Part shown: positions 1-5,525 of the stretch, piece by piece
Layout: every line of letters starts with the position of its first letter
How positions within the stretch are numbered: the stretch's first letter is position 1
Assembly (NCBI GenBank): GCA_044870185.1
Contig: JBIOYL010000217.1
Location: forward strand, 1 to 8,269
From: JBIOYL01 sp044870185
GTDB lineage: Bacteria; Actinomycetota; CALGFH01
Length of the DNA: 8,269 nt
Direction of reading: 5' to 3'
Notes under the pieces: generated by a model
Seen by the model: the letters and a program-made list of their open reading frames with translations, nothing else
Told to the model about the DNA's origin: nothing
Databases searched by the model: none
Made by a program: the position numbers and the translations under genes

Positions 1-77
1 AGCGCGATCTGCACGGTGGGCCGGCCCCGACGGCGACGCCGCGGCTGGGTGGTCTGTGTTGCTGCAGCTGTGTCCAT
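1..77 (-). CDS. Partial gene entering from the left edge; possible DNA-binding regulator N-terminus
   Basis: An ATG on the minus strand (75-77) opens a frame that stays open for 25 codons to the window edge. The peptide begins MDTAAATQTT, then a run of five arginines and the string RGRPT. Arg-rich leaders ending in RGRP are common at the start of TetR-type and other DNA-binding proteins and resemble an AT-hook, so a regulator is a reasonable guess but no domain is visible. No Shine-Dalgarno sequence precedes the ATG. A TAnnnT hexamer lies exactly six bases upstream, the geometry of a leaderless transcript. It follows the tetR gene on the same strand by 46 bases. Identity cannot be settled from 25 residues, and the start could be chance. 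Confidence 0.4.
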   Translation of the reverse strand, partial: MDTAAATQTTQPRRRRRGRPTVQIA

Positions 78-83
78 GACTAG

Positions 84-114
84 ACACTACCACACTTCAA
101 CCACGAATCTTCAA
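84..114 (-). promoter_or_regulatory. Candidate leaderless promoter for the left-edge gene
   Basis: On the minus strand, TAGTGT (84-89) fits the actinobacterial -10 consensus TAnnnT and is separated by six bases from the ATG at 75-77, so transcription would start at or next to the A of the start codon. A TTGAAG hexamer (109-114) lies 19 bases upstream as a poor-spacing -35. The 7-bp word CTTCAAC (plus strand) occurs twice, at 95-101 and 109-115, and could be a regulator half-site pair. Promoter by pattern only. Confidence 0.35.
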
Positions 115-123
115 CTCGGGACA

Positions 124-678
124 CTAGGCCAAGAGCCGCCTCATGACCAGCTCCAGCACGTCCGCGCGGCTGCGCGCGCCATGATCGGTGGCGATGAAGT
201 GGTTGCCGATCCACAGCGAGAAGGCGAGCATGCAGCGGGCCTCGACCTCGTCATCGTCGGGGCAGAACGCAGCGAACAGCGACCGCATGTAATCCATACG
301 CCGGTTGTCGACGCGCCTGAGACGCTTGGCGGCCGCCTTGTCGCGCCGGGCCCAGTCGCGAACTGCGAGGTCGGTCCTCAGCAGCTCCCGGGCCTCGCTG
401 GAGGAGACGAGCGCAAACAGCCGCCGCAGCCTGGCCCTGGCGTCCCCGCTCTCGCCCTCGACGCGCTCGATCACCTCGTCGACGCTCGCCCGCTCCCACG
501 TCTCGAGCATCTCCTCGAGCAGCGCGCGCCGGTCGTCGAAGTGCCAGTAGAAGCCGCCCTTGGTGACGCCGAGCGCCCGCGCCAGCGGCTCGATCCGGAC
601 GGCGTCCGGGCCGCCAGCGGCAAGGGCGCGCAGCCCCTCATCGATCCAGCTACTGCGAGGCGTACGGGTCAGGGCCAT
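124..678 (-). CDS. TetR/AcrR-family transcriptional repressor
   Basis: A 184-residue protein, the usual TetR-family length. The N-terminal three-helix DNA-binding domain covers roughly residues 8-55, with the helix-turn-helix at about 29-48 and the family hallmark ALGVTKGGFYWHFDDR (35-50). The remainder is the helical ligand-binding and dimerisation domain, which differs between members, so the inducer cannot be read. The ATG at 676-678 is preceded by a weak purine stretch (AGATAGG). It is divergent from the DUF2867 gene, and the gap between them contains a palindrome at 739-752 of the kind TetR dimers bind. By family precedent it would repress that neighbour, and perhaps itself, until a small molecule is bound. 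Family assignment is secure; the target is inferred from context. Confidence 0.93.
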   Translation of the reverse strand: MALTRTPRSSWIDEGLRALAAGGPDAVRIEPLARALGVTKGGFYWHFDDRRALLEEMLETWERASVDEVIERVEGESGDARARLRRLFALVSSSEARELLRTDLAVRDWARRDKAAAKRLRRVDNRRMDYMRSLFAAFCPDDDEVEARCMLAFSLWIGNHFIATDHGARSRADVLELVMRRLLA

Positions 679-721
679 CGCCTATCTCTATCGCGTCGCG
701 CGCGGGATTGACGCCAGATCG

Positions 722-730
722 TGCTAATCT
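722..730 (+). promoter_or_regulatory. Candidate extended -10 promoter of the DUF2867 gene
   Basis: TGCTAATCT contains an extended -10 TGn element followed by TAATCT (725-730), fitting TAnnnT. Transcription would begin near 736-738, directly in front of the palindrome at 739-752. A TTGACG hexamer at 708-713 is only 11 bases upstream, too close for a normal -35, so promoter strength would depend on the extended -10. Confidence 0.4.
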
Positions 731-738
731 CACCAGCT

Positions 739-752
739 ATACGGTAGCGTAT
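739..752 (+). promoter_or_regulatory. Candidate TetR operator, ATACG-GTAG-CGTAT
   Basis: A 14-bp inverted repeat with two perfect 5-bp half-sites (ATACG and CGTAT) around a 4-bp centre; 12 of 14 positions are symmetric. Length and A/T-C-G pattern resemble TetR-family operators. It lies in the divergent tetR/DUF2867 gap, between the putative transcription start and the DUF2867 ribosome binding site, where a bound dimer would block elongation or initiation. Its 3' edge overlaps an upstream ATG at 751, one reason for rejecting that ATG as the start. Confidence 0.5.
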
Positions 753-768
753 GGATGGAGGTCCACGA

Positions 769-1374
769 ATGAGTCAGAGGCTCCCGGACACCGCGCACAC
801 CTCCCGGCCCTGGCGCATCCACGAGCTCACCCGCGACTTCCGGCTGGAGGACGTGTGGGAGCTGCCGGGGGTGGGCGGCCCGGACGACTTTCCTCGGCTG
901 GTGCAGAAGATCGCCTCGGGCGACCCGTCGCAAGGCTCCTCGCGCGCAGCCCGCACGCTCTGGGCGATCCGGTGGAAGCTCGGGGAGTTGCTCGGTTGGG
1001 ACGGCCCGGACGCCGGCCTCGGCTCCAGGGTGCCGACGCTCCGCGACCGGTTGCCGGCGGATCTGCGCGACGCCCCATCCGGCCCGGACTTCGACGCGCT
1101 CCCCTTCACCTCGCTGTACCTGATCGACGACGAGTGGGCGGCGGAGATCGCCAACCGGACCATGCACGGGGTCATGCACATCGGCCGGGTCCCGGACCCG
1201 ACTGGCGGCTTCCGCGTCCAGATGGCCGTCTTGGTGAAGCCAAACGGTCTGTTCGGGACCGCCTACATGGCCGCGATCAGGCCGTTCCGGCACCTGATCG
1301 TGTACCCGGCGATGATGCGAGAGGGTGGGAGTTTTTGGGAGCGCGCCGGCGCCCAGCCTGGCCTGGCGACGTAG
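769..1374 (+). CDS. DUF2867 family protein
   Basis: A 201-residue protein that I recognise as DUF2867-like from its overall pattern: an N-terminal WRIHELTRDFRLEDVWELP segment, the middle LPFTSLYLIDDEWAAEIAN stretch, and a C-terminal part with MAVLVKPNGLFGTAYMAAI and FRHLIVYPAMMR. The family has no settled biochemical role; members look like soluble single-domain proteins, and some are fused to NAD-binding proteins. I chose the ATG at 769 because GGAGGT (757-762) sits six bases in front of it; the in-frame ATG at 751 has no such site and falls inside the palindrome. No signal peptide or membrane segment is visible. It is divergent from the TetR gene and probably repressed by it, suggesting induction by a small molecule. 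Function unknown. Confidence 0.82.
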   Translation: MSQRLPDTAHTSRPWRIHELTRDFRLEDVWELPGVGGPDDFPRLVQKIASGDPSQGSSRAARTLWAIRWKLGELLGWDGPDAGLGSRVPTLRDRLPADLRDAPSGPDFDALPFTSLYLIDDEWAAEIANRTMHGVMHIGRVPDPTGGFRVQMAVLVKPNGLFGTAYMAAIRPFRHLIVYPAMMREGGSFWERAGAQPGLAT

Positions 1375-1392
1375 ACGACCCAGCAGGCAGGA

Positions 1393-1408
1393 CCGAGGTA
1401 GCGCTCGG
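1393..1408. terminator. Weak hairpin between convergent genes
   Basis: CCGAG and CTCGG pair around a 6-base loop in the 73-base gap between the convergent DUF2867 and aldo/keto reductase genes. A two-way terminator would be expected here, but the stem is only 5 bp and there is no T tract on either side. Nothing stronger is seen in the gap. Confidence 0.22.
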
Positions 1409-1447
1409 GACGATCCTTACGGACCCCGGCCGCCGTTCCCCGAACGC

Positions 1448-2434
1448 TCAGAGACCGGTCCTCTGCTCCAGGGCTTCGGGGTATCGTGCGCCTTGGATTG
1501 TGATCTTCGAGGCGGCGGCATCGATCTCACGAAGATCGTCCGGTGTGAGCTCGACCGCAGCTGCTCCGAGGTTCTCTTCCAAGCGCGCGAGCTTCGTGGT
1601 TCCTGGAATCGGAACGATCCACGGCTTCTGGGCCAGCAGCCAGGCGAGCGCGATCTGCGCCGGGGTCGCCCACTTCCGTTCTGCGAGCTCGCGAAGCAGG
1701 CCCACCAGGGCTTGATTCGCCTTCCGAGCCTCCGGCGTGAAGCGAGGAACGATGTTGCGGAAGTCGGAATTGTCGAACGTCGTCTTCTCGTCGATCTTGC
1801 CCGTGAGGAAGCCCTTGCCGAGAGGGCTGAATGGAACGAACCCGATCCCAAGCTCCTCGAGCGTCGGCAGCAGCTTCTCTTCGGGGCGTCGCCACCACAG
1901 CGAGTATTCGCTCTGGACCGCGGTGACCGGCTGGACCGCGTGGGCGCGGCGGATCGTCGGCACGCCCGCTTCGGAGAGGCCGAAGTGCTTGACCTTGCCT
2001 TCCCGAATCAGGTCCGCCACCGTTCCCGCCACGTCCTCGATCGGCACCTCCGGGTCGACACGGTGCTGATAGAACAGGTCGATGGCCTCGACCTTGAGGC
2101 GCTCGAGTGAGCCCTCGATGCTCTGCCTGATGCGCTCGGGCCGACTGTCCTGGACCTGCTGCCCGTCGGGATCGAGCTCGATCCCGAACTTCGTGGCGAT
2201 CACCACCTGGCCGCGGAACGGAGCGAGGGCTTCTCCGACCAGCTCTTCGTTCGTGAACGGACCGTAGAGCTCGGCGGTGTCGAAGAATGTGACGCCGCGT
2301 TCGACGGCTTTGCGTATGAGACCGATCATCTCCTCCTTGTCTGCAGGCGGACCGTAGGCCGTGCTCATTCCCATGCAGCCGAGCCCGAGAGCCGAGACTT
2401 CGAGGTTGCTGTTTCCAAGCCTGCGCTTCTGCAT
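1448..2434 (-). CDS. Aldo/keto reductase
   Basis: A 328-residue NADPH-dependent oxidoreductase of the aldo/keto reductase superfamily, folding as a (beta/alpha)8 barrel and reducing aldehydes or ketones in the cytoplasm. The N-terminal LGLGCMGMS and all four catalytic residues are present: D52 (FFDTAELYG), Y57, K82 (IATKFG) and H124 (YQHRVDP). The GLSEAG motif, the SPLGKGFLTGK segment and the C-terminal cofactor-binding IPGTTKLARLEENLGA complete the fold. Length and motifs are those of the general AKR branch (yakC/yhdN-like), whose substrates cannot be read from sequence. The ATG at 2432-2434 is preceded by AAAGGAG, which overlaps the stop of the DUF2255 gene 12 bases upstream, so the two are probably translationally coupled. 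It is the last gene of the minus-strand operon. Its GC content is lower than that of the right-hand operon, compatible with transfer. Confidence 0.95.
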   Translation of the reverse strand: MQKRRLGNSNLEVSALGLGCMGMSTAYGPPADKEEMIGLIRKAVERGVTFFDTAELYGPFTNEELVGEALAPFRGQVVIATKFGIELDPDGQQVQDSRPERIRQSIEGSLERLKVEAIDLFYQHRVDPEVPIEDVAGTVADLIREGKVKHFGLSEAGVPTIRRAHAVQPVTAVQSEYSLWWRRPEEKLLPTLEELGIGFVPFSPLGKGFLTGKIDEKTTFDNSDFRNIVPRFTPEARKANQALVGLLRELAERKWATPAQIALAWLLAQKPWIVPIPGTTKLARLEENLGAAAVELTPDDLREIDAAASKITIQGARYPEALEQRTGL

Positions 2435-2446
2435 GTGTGGCTCCTT

Positions 2447-2821
2447 TCAGGAGCGCGGCACGAGCTTGAGGGTCGCGGCTCGCGCCTGCCGGCTGACGAT
2501 GGCCTCGACGATGCTGGCGGCGTACCGGCGGTACTTCGTGCGGTAGGCGGCGTCGATCTCGTCGTTGATGTCGTCCGTCTCGACGAGGAGAACGTCCTTG
2601 TCGACGCCGCCCGCCTGGATGCGTGCTTCGTAGCGCACCCGGGCGCCCCGGAACCAGGCGGACGTGCGCCCGTTCACGGATCGGACGTAGAGGTCGTCGC
2701 CGAGGCGGACGACCCAGATCGTCACGGGGCTCTTGCGCGTGCCGTCGCGTCGCAGCGACGCGATCTGCAGCTCATCGGCTGCTTCGATCATGCCGAGCTC
2801 GTCACTTGTCCACCCGGTCAT
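2447..2821 (-). CDS. DUF2255 family protein
   Basis: A 124-residue soluble protein. MTGWTSDELGMIEAADELQIASLR at the start, then VTIWVVRLGDDLYVRSVNG and AWFRGA, and a C-terminal AAYRTKYRRYA, match the DUF2255 pattern. The layout resembles small beta-barrel proteins of the pyridoxamine-phosphate-oxidase/F420-binding (nitroreductase-like) kind, but a cofactor has not been shown here. The start at 2819-2821 has a good AAAGGGAG ribosome binding site on the minus strand. It sits between the ruined alcohol dehydrogenase (24 bases upstream) and the aldo/keto reductase (12 bases downstream). DUF2255 genes are often seen beside oxidoreductases, so a supporting role in the same redox pathway is plausible but inferred. 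Confidence 0.82.
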   Translation of the reverse strand: MTGWTSDELGMIEAADELQIASLRRDGTRKSPVTIWVVRLGDDLYVRSVNGRTSAWFRGARVRYEARIQAGGVDKDVLLVETDDINDEIDAAYRTKYRRYAASIVEAIVSRQARAATLKLVPRS

Positions 2822-2845
2822 CAGGGCTCCCTTTCGTGATGCGAA

Positions 2846-2976
2846 TCAGACCGTTCCCACCCGCAGCAGCGACTTGACTGCGCGGCGTTCGTCCATCGCA
2901 GCGTACGCGTCCGGGACGCCCTCGAGATCCGTCTCGAAGTCGAGGACACGTCCCGGATGGATTCGGCAGCACGCAT
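2846..2976 (-). pseudogene. Remnant of a zinc-type alcohol dehydrogenase with a large internal deletion
   Basis: The last ~37 codons, ending at 2846, read RIHPGRVLDFETDLEGVPDA and then the YAAMDERRAVKSLLRV end typical of the C-terminus of Zn-dependent, MDR-type alcohol dehydrogenases. Only some 15 bases before that homology begins is an ATG (2974-2976) with a perfect AGGAGG (2984-2989) seven bases upstream, followed by codons for MRAA, the usual first residues of such enzymes. The ATG and the C-terminal segment are in different frames. The simplest reading is that nearly the whole gene (about 300 codons) was deleted, leaving start signal and tail out of frame. From the ATG, translation would instead run to a TGA at 2821-2823 that overlaps the DUF2255 start. 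The family call rests on a short segment. Confidence 0.6.
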
Positions 2977-3136
2977 GGCTACACCTCCTCGATGCCACCC
3001 AACCATGCGTCGTCCGCCGGGGGGAGGCCGAGCTGATAGCGGGGCCGCCGCCGGTGATGGAGGCCAGCCCGCGATCCTGGAATGTCGATACCATCCCGGG
3101 ACGGGACGATTGCAGGCGATGAGCAGGAGAGGGTCC
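2977..3136 (-). other. Non-coding or decayed stretch between the dehydrogenase remnant and the tnpB element
   Basis: About 160 bases with no convincing gene. One minus-strand frame ends RYQLGLPPADDAWLGGIEEV followed by TAG (2979-2981), three bases before the dehydrogenase ATG, which is the spacing of a translationally coupled upstream gene. It could be the tail of a gene cut off by the tnpB element, but I recognise no family. The strong AGGAGG of the dehydrogenase (2984-2989) lies inside this tail. Confidence 0.3.
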
Positions 3137-3280
3137 GTGACTCCTCTGTCGCCTGAAGACGACAGCTTCTCAGGCCGCTTGCGCAGCCTGACGGGCAAGC
3201 CCTGCCCGAAGAATGTTGCCCGCCGCGTTCACATCCGCATGGGCAGCATGCCCACACGCCACACAGCAGAACACGGCCTG
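3117..3280 (-). ncRNA. Putative omega RNA with guide, overlapping the 3' end of tnpB
   Basis: TnpB nucleases use an RNA made from the 3' end of their own gene and the element's right end, with the guide taken from the flanking DNA. Here the stop codon is followed by a TTCA-loop hairpin (3146-3165) and then GGAGTCAC on the minus strand (3144-3137), the layout of many IS605-type right ends, which often finish in GTCA or TTCAC. If the element ends at 3137, the guide is the flanking 3136-3117, beginning GGACCCTCTCC. The 5' limit (about 3280) is a guess from the typical length of such RNAs. An alternative hairpin (3128-3147) would sequester the guide start, so the boundary could be a little further out. 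Confidence 0.35.
3146..3165 (-). repeat. Hairpin with TTCA loop directly after tnpB (element right end)
   Basis: On the minus strand CTGTCGTC pairs with GGCGACAG around a TTCA loop: eight pairs including one U-G wobble. On the plus strand the wobble becomes a C/A mismatch, so the structure is better as minus-strand RNA, agreeing with the tnpB/omega-RNA direction. It begins five bases after the tnpB stop and is preceded by GAAG, as in many IS200/IS605 right-end hairpins. A rho-independent terminator is less likely, as no T tract follows. Confidence 0.5.
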
Positions 3281-4336
3281 GCTGACACGGCTCTCGGCCG
3301 CCACCTGCCCACACGCCGGGCAGGTCCGCGAGGTGGTGCGGGGGTCCACCGCGACCAGCGTGCGACCGGCGCGTGCAGCCTTGTCGGCCAGGACCGCCAG
3401 CAACACCCCCCAGCCCGCAGCCAGGATCGACCGGTTCAACCCCACCTGCTGCGCCACCTGGCTGCCCGGTGCCGCCGCCGTACCAGACGCCGACCGGGTC
3501 ATCCCCTTGATCTGCAGGGCCTCATGCACGAGCAGATCGTAGCCGCGCACCAGCTCGAGGGCGGTCTTGTGGGCATGGTCGCGGCGCTGCCGACGAATCT
3601 TGCCGTGCATGGCCGCGACCCGCGCCCGGGCCTTTCCGCGGCGCGTAGAGCTGCGTTGTTTGCGGGCCAGGGCCTGCTGGGCGCGGGCCAGCTTGGCGGC
3701 CGAGGCGGCCAGCCAGCGCGGGTTGGCGATCTGCTTGCCGTCCGAGGTGGTCAGCAGCCAGGCCACCCCCAGGTCCAGGCCAACCACCGCCCCGGTCGGC
3801 GGCAACGGCACCGCGGGCACATCATCACAGGACAAGATCAGATACCAGTGGCGGCCTTCCCGCTTGACACTGAGGGTCTTGATCCTGCCTTGGACCGGCC
3901 GGTAGGCGTGCACCTTCACCTGGCCGATGCCCTGCAGGTAGACGCGCCGCTGGTCCGCCAGCCAGCGGCAGCCATCGCCGTCGGTGGGCCAGGTGACCGT
4001 GTCGAACCAGCCCCGGCCTTTGAACCGGGGATAGCCGGGAGCCTGGCCGGCCTTGACCCGACGGGAGAACGCCTGGAAGGCCTGGTCGAGGCGGCGCAGG
4101 GTGGCCTGCTGGGAGGAAAACGACCAGCGGCCCTGCCCGCTGGGGTCATCGCGGCGGATGTCTTTCAGCTCGACGGACTGATCGCCGTAGCGGATGGTGA
4201 CGGCGCGCAGCTGCCAGGCGGTGCGGCGGTGCTCGAGGGCGCCGTTGTACAGCTGCCGGTGGTCTTCGACCATCGCGGTGAGCGTCCCGGTCTGGCGGGT
4301 GGTGGGGCGCAGGGGGAACTTGTAGGCGCGTCGCAT
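3170..4336 (-). CDS. tnpB: TnpB, RNA-guided endonuclease of IS200/IS605-type elements
   Basis: A 388-residue TnpB (OrfB_IS605), the ancestor-type relative of Cas12. It starts with the family's MRRAYKFPLRPTTRQ and LYNGALEHRR (29-38), the beta-barrel/REC-like part carries YPRFKGR (102-108), and the RuvC domain follows: D188 in GLDLG, E272 in VHEALQIKGM and D368 in HADVNAAGNIL, with a zinc finger of C339/C342 and C358/C361 between the last two. All catalytic and zinc residues are intact and the length is normal, so the enzyme is probably functional. Known members cut DNA next to a short target-adjacent motif under omega-RNA guidance and help the element persist at its site. No tnpA is in the window, making this an IS1341-like, non-autonomous locus. 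There is no Shine-Dalgarno before the ATG (4334-4336); a -10-like hexamer six bases upstream suggests leaderless transcription. Confidence 0.95.
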   Translation of the reverse strand: MRRAYKFPLRPTTRQTGTLTAMVEDHRQLYNGALEHRRTAWQLRAVTIRYGDQSVELKDIRRDDPSGQGRWSFSSQQATLRRLDQAFQAFSRRVKAGQAPGYPRFKGRGWFDTVTWPTDGDGCRWLADQRRVYLQGIGQVKVHAYRPVQGRIKTLSVKREGRHWYLILSCDDVPAVPLPPTGAVVGLDLGVAWLLTTSDGKQIANPRWLAASAAKLARAQQALARKQRSSTRRGKARARVAAMHGKIRRQRRDHAHKTALELVRGYDLLVHEALQIKGMTRSASGTAAAPGSQVAQQVGLNRSILAAGWGVLLAVLADKAARAGRTLVAVDPRTTSRTCPACGQVAAESRVSQAVFCCVACGHAAHADVNAAGNILRAGLARQAAQAA

Positions 4337-4342
4337 AGCCGG

Positions 4343-4348
4343 AGTATC
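4343..4348 (-). promoter_or_regulatory. Candidate -10 for leaderless tnpB transcription
   Basis: GATACT on the minus strand (4 of 6 against TATAAT) stands six bases before the tnpB ATG, the spacing that puts the first transcribed base at the start codon. A TTGACC hexamer at 4371-4376 is 22 bases upstream, too far for a standard -35. Weak evidence apart from the spacing and the missing Shine-Dalgarno. Confidence 0.3.
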
Positions 4349-4421
4349 GCAGCTGGCTGTGCCGGTGGGTGGTCAACCGCAGCGATTGTGGATGGTGGAA
4401 GGGGGTGGAGCGCCGATGCCT

Positions 4422-4441
4422 CTGCCGCCTGACCGCGGCAG
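4422..4441. repeat. 7-bp perfect hairpin between tnpB and the DUF1385 gene
   Basis: CTGCCGC (4422-4428) and GCGGCAG (4435-4441) are exact reverse complements around CTGACC. The hairpin lies 18 bases before the DUF1385 start, in the 123-base gap of the divergent tnpB/DUF1385 pair. It may be the leftover terminator of a lost upstream gene, an element left-end structure, or an operator. No T tract follows on either side, and no convincing promoter or ribosome binding site for the DUF1385 gene is seen in this gap. Confidence 0.4.
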
Positions 4442-4459
4442 TCCCCTCGGCGCATCCTG

Positions 4460-5524
4460 ATGGCCGGACCGGAGCGCGCCGCGGCGCCGTCGCACTACGG
4501 CGGCCAGGCCGTCCTGGAAGGCGTGATGATGCGCGGCCGGGACGACTGGGCCGTCGCCGTGCGCCGCCCGGGCGGCGACATCTACGTGGAGCGGCGCACG
4601 CTGACGCCGCTGGCCACGCGCTTCCGCCTGTTCCGGCTGCCCTTCTTCCGCGGCATCGGCGTGCTGGCCGACTCACTGGCCATCGGCATGCGCGCGCTGT
4701 CGATCTCCGGCAACCAGGCCCTGGGCGAGCCGTCCCAGCAGCTGTCGGACCGGCAGATGGGCTGGTCGCTTGGGATCGGGGCGGTGTTCTTCTCGCTGCT
4801 GTTCATCCTCGCCCCCGCCGCGGGCACCAACTGGCTGGCCCACCGGCTGCCCAACAACCTCGCCTTCAACCTCGTCGAGGGCCTGGCCAGGCTGGCCTTC
4901 TTCCTCGGCTACATCGCGCTCATCTCGCAGGTCCGCGACATCCGCCGGGTGTTCCAGTACCACGGTGCCGAGCACAAGGCGATCCACTGCTACGAGGCCG
5001 ACCTGCCGCTCGACCCCGACCACGTCGACCGCTTCCCGACCCTGCACGTGCGCTGCGGCACGAACTTCCTGCTCATCCTGTTCGTGGTCACCCTGATCCT
5101 GTTCACCACCGTGTTCTCGCTCGTCGGGCGGCCACCCCTGTACGTGCGGGTGCCGTTCCAGCTGCTGGCCGTGCCGGTCATCGTCGGCATCGCCTACGAG
5201 GCCATCCGGCTCGGCGCCAGGCGGGAACGCTCGGCGGTCGTGCGGGCGGTCATGCAGCCAGGGCTGTGGCTGCAGAAGCTCACCACCAAGCCGCCCAGCC
5301 GCGACCAGATCGAGGTGGCCATCCGGGCCCTGGAGCAGGTCCTGCCGGCGGCCGAGCGATCCAGGGTGGTGCCGCTGCCGTCCGCCGTCGTCCAGGGCCG
5401 CCCGGAGCGCGCCGCCCCGACCGGGCCGGACGGGACGGGGCGCCAGGAGGCCCGGCCGGATGGGGCGGGGCGTGAGGGCGCCGAGCTCGGGCCCTCCGCC
5501 GAGGGTCTCGTCGGAGGCGGGTAG
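4460..5524 (+). CDS. DUF1385 (YqhQ-like) integral membrane protein
   Basis: A 354-residue protein with the two DUF1385 signatures: YGGQAVLEGVMMRG near the start (13-26) and YHGAEHKAIHCYE (167-179). Hydrophobic segments at about 102-121, 138-156, 203-222 and 232-249 predict four membrane passes. The last ~50 residues are a Gly/Pro/Arg-rich tail probably added in this lineage. The family, including Bacillus subtilis YqhQ, is widespread in Gram-positive bacteria; a DUF1385 gene near prfA is common in actinobacteria, and its molecular function is not established. The ATG at 4460 keeps the YGGQ motif near the N-terminus as in relatives; an in-frame TGA at 4430-4432 rules out a start much further upstream. 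No Shine-Dalgarno is visible. It heads the co-directional series leading into prfA. Confidence 0.92.
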   Translation: MAGPERAAAPSHYGGQAVLEGVMMRGRDDWAVAVRRPGGDIYVERRTLTPLATRFRLFRLPFFRGIGVLADSLAIGMRALSISGNQALGEPSQQLSDRQMGWSLGIGAVFFSLLFILAPAAGTNWLAHRLPNNLAFNLVEGLARLAFFLGYIALISQVRDIRRVFQYHGAEHKAIHCYEADLPLDPDHVDRFPTLHVRCGTNFLLILFVVTLILFTTVFSLVGRPPLYVRVPFQLLAVPVIVGIAYEAIRLGARRERSAVVRAVMQPGLWLQKLTTKPPSRDQIEVAIRALEQVLPAAERSRVVPLPSAVVQGRPERAAPTGPDGTGRQEARPDGAGREGAELGPSAEGLVGGG

Positions 5525-5525
5525 C

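Larger units (their letters stand above)
3137..4371 (-). mobile_element. IS1341-like element (tnpB only), proposed limits
   Basis: The right end is placed at 3137, after GGAGTCAC following the TTCA-loop hairpin. The left end is placed after a minus-strand TTGAC (4372-4376), which resembles the TTGAT/TTAC-type motifs where IS200/IS605 elements insert and which TnpB reads as its target-adjacent motif. That leaves only 35 bases before the tnpB ATG, short for a left end, so the true left limit may lie further right (up to about 4420). Elements of this class make no target duplication and have no terminal inverted repeats, so neither can confirm the limits. Confidence 0.35.

Noticed and set aside
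16..711. Plus-strand open frame of 231 codons opposite tetR
   Set aside because: Antisense to a gene with an unmistakable TetR helix-turn-helix; starts within an Arg-rich run that is better read on the other strand.
751..768. Upstream ATG for the DUF2867 gene
   Set aside because: No ribosome binding site, overlaps the operator palindrome, and GGAGGT is ideally placed for the ATG at 769.
2957..4432. Plus-strand open frame of 491 codons opposite tnpB
   Set aside because: It is antisense to a complete tnpB with all motifs. The translation is Gly/Pro/Arg/Ala-rich with no domain, typical of a shadow frame in high-GC DNA.
3137..4460. A tnpA (Y1 transposase) or serine recombinase partner for tnpB
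   Set aside because: No frame on either strand shows the HUH motif or a serine-recombinase domain; the element looks tnpB-only.
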